Positions 58,517-64,000 of a stretch of DNA of 64,000 nucleotides are shown here, one piece after another. Source of the stretch: Opitutia bacterium (GTDB lineage Bacteria; Verrucomicrobiota; Verrucomicrobiia; Opitutales; Opitutaceae); contig CANJIU010000024.1 of assembly GCA_947474365.1 (NCBI GenBank), positions 1 through 64,000 on the forward strand. Direction: 5' to 3'. Under the pieces are notes generated by a model. It saw nothing but the letters and a program-made list of their open reading frames with translations, was not told the DNA's origin and did no database searches. A program made the position numbers and the translations under genes. The number at the start of each line of letters is the position of its first letter. Positions within the stretch are counted from its first letter, which is position 1.

Positions 58517-58966
58517 TCAGTTATTCCACGCCCGCGTCGCCACGGGATCACGGCCTTCGTCGAAGTCGAGGTAGTCGAACATCGTCATGATCGGTTTCCC
58601 CTCGAATGCGCTTTCCTTGATCCGCCGGGCGAGGATCTCCGCCGCCTCGTCGCGCCAGCCGCGTTTCATCATGAAACCGCTCCAGACCTCGCACTCTTCG
58701 TCGGTCCGCGCTCCGCCGCGCTGTTCGGCCCACGCCAGCAATTGCTCGTCGCTGAGGTCGCCGACGAGGGTCCGGGCCTTCAATTCGTCATAGTTCACGC
58801 GCAGAAAGCTGACGCAGCGACTGTCAAAGCCCTTGCCCAGATTGGCCTGGTAGTCGGCCGGCAGTTTGCCGGCGGCCAGGAGTCGGATCTTGTCGAGCAT
58901 GCGCCCGAAATAAACCAGACGGCCGACTTTGACGTAGGGTGAGCGCAGACCGGGAACAGTGGACAT
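58517..58966 (-). CDS. DUF5069 protein
   Basis: A 149-residue soluble protein, N-terminus PGLRSPYVKVGRLVYFGRMLDKIRLLAAGKLPADYQANLG followed by FDSRCVSFLRVNYDELKART. Family members are common in Verrucomicrobiota and Planctomycetes and have no assigned function. The C-terminal half has WAEQRGGARTDEECEVWSGFMMKRGW. The 184 bases between its stop and the hybrid kinase start hold nothing I recognise, and it is divergent from the sugar kinase gene. Confidence 0.85.
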   Translation of the reverse strand: MSTVPGLRSPYVKVGRLVYFGRMLDKIRLLAAGKLPADYQANLGKGFDSRCVSFLRVNYDELKARTLVGDLSDEQLLAWAEQRGGARTDEECEVWSGFMMKRGWRDEAAEILARRIKESAFEGKPIMTMFDYLDFDEGRDPVATRAWNN

Positions 58967-59150
58967 GGTTGAAGGGACAGGTTGCTGGAGAACCGGTCAG
59001 AGATCCTGCATTCGGCGAGTGCCGTCAACCGGGAGTTGTACCCGGGCGCGGTTCGAAGGCGGAAAACCTCCTTGCCTGTCGGCGTCGGCTCGGCGCGAAA
59101 TACACGGCTTCCCGGCCGCCCGCCGGTCCGCCAATCTCATCTCTTCCCTC

Positions 59151-60233
59151 ATGAACTACGGTCTCAACATCCGCCCTGCGGCGGCCCTCGATTTCGTGTC
59201 TCTCGGCGCCCTGATCCACCGGCTCGATCCGGGTGTCATACCCTTTCGCAAGGCGACCACCTGTCAGATTCACGTCAGCGGAGGCGAATTCAACGTCGCG
59301 GCCAATCTCTCGGATTGTTTCCAGCTCAAGACCGGGATCGCGTCCGCGATGGTCGACTATCCCATCGGCGAGCTGATCGCCGAGCGCGTGCGCGCGATGG
59401 GCGTCGCGGCTTTCTACAAGAAATTCAAGCACGACGGCGTGCACGGTCCGAACATGGCGACGGTTTACAGCGATCGCGGCCATGGTGTGCGCGGCCCGGT
59501 GGTGTTCTACAACCGGTGCAACGAGGCCGCGGCGCAGCTGAAGCCGGGCGACTTCAAGTGGTCCGAAATCTTCGCCGGCGGCGTGCGCTGGTTTCACAGC
59601 GGAGGCATTTTTGCCGCGCTCTCGACGACCACAGCCGAGACGATCATCGAGGGCATGCAGGCGGCGAAGGCCGCGGGCGCTGTCACCTCCTTCGATCTCA
59701 ATTACCGGGCGAAACTCTGGAATATCGTCGGCGGGCCGGAACGCGCGGTGGCGGTGCTCGACCGCATCATCAAGCACGTCGACGTGCTCGTGGGCAACGA
59801 GGAGGACTTGCAGCTCGGCCTTGGCATCCCCGGGCCGGAGGTCACCGCCAAGTCCAAATTGGATCCCAGCGCCTTCTTCAGCATGATGGGTAACGTCACG
59901 AAGAAGCATCCGCACATCAAGATCGTCGCCACGACGCTCCGCGAGGTGCACTCGACCAACCGCCACTCGTGGGGTGCGGTCGCATGGATCAACGGCTCGA
60001 CCTACGTGTCGCCCACGTGCGAGCTCGACGTGGTCGATCGCGTCGGCGGCGGCGATGGCTATGCGGCGGGATTCTTCTACGGGCTTCTCAGCGGCGAGTC
60101 GCCGCAAGACGCCGTCAATCTGGGCTGGGCGCACGGGGCGCTGCTCACCACCTTCCCTGGCGACACGACGATGGCGACGGTGGAACAGGTGCGGGCGTTT
60201 GCCCGCGGTGGCTCCGCGCGCATCCAACGGTAG
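59151..60233 (+). CDS. PfkB-family sugar kinase, 2-keto-3-deoxygluconate-kinase-like
   Basis: A 360-residue ribokinase-fold enzyme. Segments: ISVGGEFNVAANLSDCF-type N-terminus (HVSGGEFNVAANLSDCFQL), SFDLNYRAKLWN, VLVGNEEDL, and the catalytic-base signature VDRVGGGDGYAAGFFYGLL, which has GGGD instead of GAGD as in KDG kinases. A 2-keto-3-deoxy sugar acid is the likely substrate, in line with the dehydratase at 40704 whose product would be of that type, though the two genes are far apart. The ATG at 59151 is taken because the frame opens far upstream without an RBS-like signal. Confidence 0.87.
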   Translation: MNYGLNIRPAAALDFVSLGALIHRLDPGVIPFRKATTCQIHVSGGEFNVAANLSDCFQLKTGIASAMVDYPIGELIAERVRAMGVAAFYKKFKHDGVHGPNMATVYSDRGHGVRGPVVFYNRCNEAAAQLKPGDFKWSEIFAGGVRWFHSGGIFAALSTTTAETIIEGMQAAKAAGAVTSFDLNYRAKLWNIVGGPERAVAVLDRIIKHVDVLVGNEEDLQLGLGIPGPEVTAKSKLDPSAFFSMMGNVTKKHPHIKIVATTLREVHSTNRHSWGAVAWINGSTYVSPTCELDVVDRVGGGDGYAAGFFYGLLSGESPQDAVNLGWAHGALLTTFPGDTTMATVEQVRAFARGGSARIQR

Positions 60234-60248
60234 CTCCAGGTCGGCCGG

Positions 60249-60557
60249 TTATTTCCGGCTCACCCTCCCGTAGTAGATTACGGTCGCGAGCACTCCCAGC
60301 ATCCACGTCGGAAAATTCACCCAGAGCTGGTGAAAGGGCACCGGGTAATTCCGGCAGGCCCAGATGATGAGAACGTGCTTGATCGCGATCAGCATCCAAC
60401 AGACGAGGATCACGCGCTCGACGCGCGGATTGCGGGGTATCCGGCGGCTCACACTCACCTGTTCGACGAAGCCATGGCGGTCCAAACCGGGAGGCGGTGG
60501 GCGGCCGGTGATCAGTTGGACGAGATTGGCGAACATGGAGAGGCGAACGCTAGCCAT
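60249..60557 (-). CDS. Small membrane protein, two predicted segments
   Basis: A 102-residue protein. Segments at about 47-65 (VILVCWMLIAIKHVLIIWAC) and 78-95 (WVNFPTWMLGVLATVIYYG) are the clear hydrophobic ones; the N-terminal third is polar and proline-rich (ITGRPPPPGLDRHGF). No family recognised. It converges with the kinase gene, 15 bases apart, and diverges from the molybdoenzyme gene. Confidence 0.6.
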   Translation of the reverse strand: MASVRLSMFANLVQLITGRPPPPGLDRHGFVEQVSVSRRIPRNPRVERVILVCWMLIAIKHVLIIWACRNYPVPFHQLWVNFPTWMLGVLATVIYYGRVSRK

Positions 60558-60651
60558 GACCCGTTAAAAGCAAAGAGGCGAACGTGATGTCGGGCGATTG
60601 CACTGCGCTCCGTGATTGTCTCGGTGCGCGAATCCGGCACACGTTTCACCG

Positions 60652-62973
60652 ATGGCCGAATCCCCTCTGTCCTCCGCGCAGCCGCCGTTGGGAAACTCCC
60701 CGGCGCGCCTGGCGACCGCCAGTGCGGTGGCCGCCGGAATCACCTCTGTGGCCCAAACCGCACGGCTCGTCGGCGAAATGGGTGTCACCCGCGGAGTGCG
60801 AGCCCTCCTCGACGTCAACCAGGCTGGTGGCTTTGATTGCCAGTCGTGCGCCTGGCCCAGCCCGGACCGTGACCGGCACACATTTGAATTTTGCGAGAAT
60901 GGCGCAAAGGCTGTCGCGGATGAGGTGACGTCCCGGCGCGTGGATCGGGATTTTTTTGCCCGTTACTCGATCGCGGAACTCGCCGCGCAGAGCGACCATT
61001 GGCTCAACGCGCAGGGCCGGCTCGTCGAGCCGATGGTGCGGCGCGACGGCGCCACACACTACGAACCCATCGGATGGGACGAGGCATTCGCCCTGATCGC
61101 GCGCGAGTTGCAGGCGCTGCCGACCCCGGATGCGGCGGCGTTTTACACCTCCGGACGGACGAGCAACGAGGCGGCCTTTCTGTGGCAGCTTTTCGTTCGG
61201 CAATTCGGCACCAACAACCTGCCCGACTGCTCGAACATGTGCCACGAATCGAGCGGTGTCGCCCTCGGTGAGAGCATCGGGATCGGCAAGGGCACGGTGA
61301 CGCTTGAGGACTTCGAACATGCCGACGCGATCTTCGTCATCGGCCAGAACCCCGGCACAAATCACCCGCGGATGTTGTCGGCGCTCGAGGCCGCCAAGAC
61401 GCGCGGGGCGAAAATCGTCTCGATCAATCCGCTGCCCGAAATAGGGATCGAGCGCTTCAAGAACCCTCAGGATTTTCTGCACCCGCTGAAGGCCTTTCAG
61501 ACCCTGCTTGGTGATGGCGCGCGCCTCTCCGATCTCTGGCTGCAGCCCCGGATTGGCGGCGATCTCGCGTTGTTGAAAGGACTGATGAAGGCGATGATCG
61601 AGGTCGAGGACCGGCGCCCGGGCGAGGTTTTGGACCGGGAATTCATCCGGGAACACACTGTCGGGTTCGAAGCGCTCAAGGCGGATTTGCGCGCGACGGG
61701 ATGGGACGATGTCACGGCCGCGAGCGGCGTGACGCGCGACGCGATTCTGGCCGCGGCGGAGATTGCGATTCACTCCCGCGCCACCATCGGTTGCTGGGCG
61801 ATGGGTTTGACGCAACAGCCGCACGCCGTCGCCACGATTCAGCAGGTCGTGAATTTTCTGCTCCTGCGCGGCAATCTCGGCCGGCGCGGTGCCGGCGTCT
61901 GCCCGGTGCGCGGGCACTCGAATGTGCAGGGTGATCGCACGATGGGCATCTGCGAGCGGATGCCGGAGGCTTGGCTCGCGCGGCTCGATGCGGAATTCGG
62001 GATGACGTCGCCTCGCGCGCACGGCCTCGATACGGTCGGCACGATTCGCGCGATGCACGAAGGATGTGTGCGCGTGCTGGTGGCGATGGGCGGAAACTTT
62101 CTGTCCGCCACCCCCGACACCGAATTCACCGCGGCGGCCCTGCGCCGCTGCGCGCTCACAGCGCACGTGTCGACGAAGCTCAACCGCGCCCACCTGATCA
62201 CCGGCCAGAACGCTCTCATCCTGCCGTGCCTCGGGCGGAGCGAACGGGATGTGCAGACCGGCGTGGAGCAATTTGTCACAACGGAAGATTCGATGGGTGT
62301 GATCAACTCGTCCCGGGGACGGCTGGCGCCGGCTTCGGAACATTTGCTGAGCGAACCGGCCATCGTCTGCCGACTCGCCGAGGCGGTGCTCGCAGAGGGG
62401 CGGATCTCGGTCGCGCCGTTCTGGCGCGCGTTCGAATCCAACTACGATTTGATCCGCGACCGCATCGCGCGGGTCGTGCCGGGATTTGAGAATTACAACG
62501 CACGGGTTAGGGAAGGTCCGTTTCACCTGGCCAACGCCCCGCGCGATCGCCGCGAATGGCGGACGGCCACCCAGCGGGCGAATTTTGTTTCAGCACCCAT
62601 TCCCCGCTCTTCGCTTCAGCCAGGCGAATTTGTGATGATGACGATTCGCACGCACGACCAGTTCAACACGACCGTCTATGGACTCGACGACCGGTATCGC
62701 GGCGTGTTCGGCGGCCGACGCGTGGTTTTCATGCATGAGGCGGACATTGCCGCCGCCGGGTTGCAGCAGGGACAGTCGGTCGATCTCACGAATCGCCATG
62801 GCGGCGTGGAGCGGGTGGCGCGGACGTTCATGGTCGCGCCCTATCGCATTCCCCGGGGTTGCATCGCGACGTATTTTCCGGAGGCCAATGTGCTTGTGCC
62901 GATCGACAGCGTCGCCGCGAAAAGCAACACCCCGACCAGCAAGTACGTCGTCGTGACGATTACGGCGGCCTGA
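60652..62973 (+). CDS. FdhF/YdeP-type molybdopterin oxidoreductase
   Basis: A 773-residue molybdenum enzyme of the DMSO-reductase superfamily. The N-terminal segment has GGFDCQSCAWPSPDRDRHTFEFCENGAKAVADE, the YdeP hallmark, where a [4Fe-4S] site of related formate dehydrogenases is replaced by a partly conserved Cys set. The catalytic region has DCSNMCHESSGVALGESIGIGKG with Cys as the likely Mo ligand. The pterin-binding FVIGQNPGTNHPRML and C-terminal VDLTNRHGGVERVARTFMVAPYRIPRG follow. Members are linked to acid resistance in enterobacteria; here the substrate is unknown. No small subunit is nearby. The ATG is preferred over a TTG 12 codons upstream. Confidence 0.88.
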   Translation: MAESPLSSAQPPLGNSPARLATASAVAAGITSVAQTARLVGEMGVTRGVRALLDVNQAGGFDCQSCAWPSPDRDRHTFEFCENGAKAVADEVTSRRVDRDFFARYSIAELAAQSDHWLNAQGRLVEPMVRRDGATHYEPIGWDEAFALIARELQALPTPDAAAFYTSGRTSNEAAFLWQLFVRQFGTNNLPDCSNMCHESSGVALGESIGIGKGTVTLEDFEHADAIFVIGQNPGTNHPRMLSALEAAKTRGAKIVSINPLPEIGIERFKNPQDFLHPLKAFQTLLGDGARLSDLWLQPRIGGDLALLKGLMKAMIEVEDRRPGEVLDREFIREHTVGFEALKADLRATGWDDVTAASGVTRDAILAAAEIAIHSRATIGCWAMGLTQQPHAVATIQQVVNFLLLRGNLGRRGAGVCPVRGHSNVQGDRTMGICERMPEAWLARLDAEFGMTSPRAHGLDTVGTIRAMHEGCVRVLVAMGGNFLSATPDTEFTAAALRRCALTAHVSTKLNRAHLITGQNALILPCLGRSERDVQTGVEQFVTTEDSMGVINSSRGRLAPASEHLLSEPAIVCRLAEAVLAEGRISVAPFWRAFESNYDLIRDRIARVVPGFENYNARVREGPFHLANAPRDRREWRTATQRANFVSAPIPRSSLQPGEFVMMTIRTHDQFNTTVYGLDDRYRGVFGGRRVVFMHEADIAAAGLQQGQSVDLTNRHGGVERVARTFMVAPYRIPRGCIATYFPEANVLVPIDSVAAKSNTPTSKYVVVTITAA

Positions 62974-63019
62974 CACTCGCCATGGAACATTTCTGTGCTA
63001 TCTTTCGTCACACGGCACC

Positions 63020-63544
63020 ATGAAAACGAACTCCATTCTGCTTCTTGCCCTGACGGTACTCCCACCTGCCGTGGCGTTGCGCGCAGAGGAAATCCGCACA
63101 ATTGCCCGTGCCGAGGTGTTGTTCTTCGAGCCGGAGAAATTCACCGATGTGCGCGACAGCTACATGGGAGACGCGACGCGCACCACCTACCTCGAGCAGA
63201 TTCGCGACCATGTCTTGGAGCAGGCCAAGTATTATGTGCCGGAGGGCCACAAACTTTCCGTCACTTTCACGGACATTGACATGGCTGGTGATTTCGAGCC
63301 GTGGCACGGGCCGCGTTGGGATGACATTCGCGTGGTGAAGGACATCTATCCGCCGCGGATCCTCCTGACGTTTCGCCTGACCGATGCGGCGGGCAACGTG
63401 GTCAAGGAAGGGAAACGCGATCTGCGCGACCTGGCCTTCATGATGAAAATCACGATGTCGTTCCGTGACGATCCGGTGCGCCATGAAAAGGCGCTGCTCG
63501 ACGATTGGCTGCGGAGCGATTTCCCACGCGTGCGGAAAAACTGA
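63020..63544 (+). CDS. DUF3016 secreted protein
   Basis: A 174-residue exported protein. Signal peptide about 1-23 (LLLALTVLPPAVALRAEE). The rest fits DUF3016: VLFFEPEKFTDVRDSYMGDATRTTYLEQIRDHVLEQAKYYVPEGHKLSVTFTDIDMAGDFEPW, then PPRILLTFRLTDAAGNVVKEGKRDLRDLAFMM and ALLDDWLRSDFPRV. No enzymatic role is known. It is 46 bases after the molybdoenzyme and 69 before the S4 protein gene. Confidence 0.85.
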   Translation: MKTNSILLLALTVLPPAVALRAEEIRTIARAEVLFFEPEKFTDVRDSYMGDATRTTYLEQIRDHVLEQAKYYVPEGHKLSVTFTDIDMAGDFEPWHGPRWDDIRVVKDIYPPRILLTFRLTDAAGNVVKEGKRDLRDLAFMMKITMSFRDDPVRHEKALLDDWLRSDFPRVRKN

Positions 63545-63613
63545 CCGGGGTTGGCGCCGTGGATGTCGGTCGCTGGGTTGACACCGGTCGCGGCCGTTTC
63601 TGTGCTGTCGGGA

Positions 63614-64000
63614 GTGAATTCGCCCGTCGCTGAACCTGCCGGCCGCCTCGACAAGTGGCTCTGGGCCGTGCGTCTTTTCAAGACCCGCAGCCTCGCGGGC
63701 GATGCCTGCCGGGCTGGCAGTGTTGAAGTGAATGAACTGCCGGCGAAACCCGCCCGCGACGTCCGGCCGGGCGAAACGGTGGTCGTGAAACAGGGAGTCG
63801 TCCGTCGGACGCTCCGCGTAGTGGGCGTGCCCCGCTCGCGGGTGGGAGCGAAGCTTGTGGCGAATTTCTGCACCGACCTCACCCCGCCGGAGGAATGGGA
63901 AAAAGCGCGCGTGGAGCGGCTGCAACACGTGCTTGAACGCGAAAAAGGCAGCGGACGCCCGACCAAACGCGACCGGCGCCAGGTGGACCGGATGTTTGAG
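63614..64000 (+). CDS. Hsp15-like S4-domain RNA-binding protein (truncated by window end)
   Basis: The first 129 codons of a protein that runs out of the window. The S4 domain is at about 10-70: PAGRLDKWLWAVRLFKTRSLAGDACRAGSVEVN, PARDVRPGETVVV. The basic tail (ERLQHVLEREKGSGRPTKRDRRQVDRMF) with the GRPTKRDRR motif is typical of HslR/Hsp15, which binds free 50S subunits with nascent chains. The start is a GTG with GGGAG just upstream; a GTG four codons earlier is possible. The stop is not visible. Confidence 0.88.
   Translation, partial: MNSPVAEPAGRLDKWLWAVRLFKTRSLAGDACRAGSVEVNELPAKPARDVRPGETVVVKQGVVRRTLRVVGVPRSRVGAKLVANFCTDLTPPEEWEKARVERLQHVLEREKGSGRPTKRDRRQVDRMFE

Noticed and set aside
63578..63606. 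TTGACA before the S4-domain gene as a promoter
   Set aside because: The -10 position (TGTGCT) is a poor match and lies only eight bases before the start codon.

Overview
The window is high-GC bacterial chromosome, densely coded on both strands, with no rRNA, tRNA, CRISPR array, insertion sequence or prophage that I can recognise. The gene set points to an Opitutaceae-like member of Verrucomicrobiota: a DUF5069 protein, a DUF6807 (PmoA-like) protein beside a Tat-exported Gfo/Idh/MocA protein, an S1 sulfatase, a GxxExxY nuclease, system II cytochrome c maturation, and fermentative ferredoxin enzymes next to multiheme cytochromes. No phylogenetic marker gene is present, so this assignment is inference.

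Layout. 0.2-0.5 kb: a small ferredoxin-fold protein. 0.7-8.6 kb: an electron-transfer block with an 11-heme cytochrome c fused to a cytochrome b domain, a seven-heme NapC/NirT-type protein with one CX3CH site, a small monoheme cytochrome c, and the ResB and CcsA assembly proteins. 8.7-19.7 kb: a fermentation and ferredoxin block with malic enzyme, single-chain pyruvate:ferredoxin oxidoreductase, a DHOD-like protein without the usual catalytic Cys, a GltD-like reductase, a ferredoxin and a two-subunit 2-oxoacid:ferredoxin oxidoreductase. 19.7-24.7 kb: sulfatase, a cNMP-domain histidine kinase, an NTF2-like protein, a beta-propeller protein and signal peptidase I. 24.8-28.9 kb: deoC, a zinc ribbon protein, a full ALDH, a GxxExxY gene between 20-bp inverted repeats, and a half-size ALDH without catalytic residues. 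28.9-36.4 kb: TfoX C-terminal-domain protein, M20 peptidase, an ABC exporter pair, a coiled-coil protein, a candidate small RNA, a methyltransferase, an ABM protein and a pyrimidine-nucleoside phosphorylase preceded by two palindromes. 36.5-44.6 kb: ABC-F ATPase, DMT transporter, deoxyhypusine-synthase-like protein, a sugar-acid dehydratase with an MFS transporter, and an RlmI-like methyltransferase. 44.7-52.7 kb: outer-membrane and secreted proteins that suit plant-polysaccharide use, then upp. 52.8-64.0 kb: penicillin acylase family protein, a large hybrid kinase, DUF5069, a KDG-kinase-like sugar kinase, a YdeP-type molybdoenzyme, DUF3016 and the start of an Hsp15-like S4 protein cut by the window end.

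How the genes fit together. Sugars and sugar acids (sulfatase, acetylesterase, dehydratase, KDG-type kinase) would feed pyruvate. PFOR and the second oxidoreductase would pass electrons to ferredoxin, and the GltD-like reductase could connect this pool to NAD(P)H. The multiheme cytochromes give an alternative, quinone-linked electron outlet. deoA, deoC and upp are pieces of nucleoside salvage scattered through the window, and the ALDH pair next to deoC could oxidise the acetaldehyde it makes.

The most unusual items are the inverted-repeat-bounded GxxExxY gene sitting between the two parts of what looks like a split ALDH16-type enzyme, a set of 23-bp palindromes sharing TGTCA-N9-TGACA, and the DHOD-like/GltD-like pair inside the ferredoxin oxidoreductase block.
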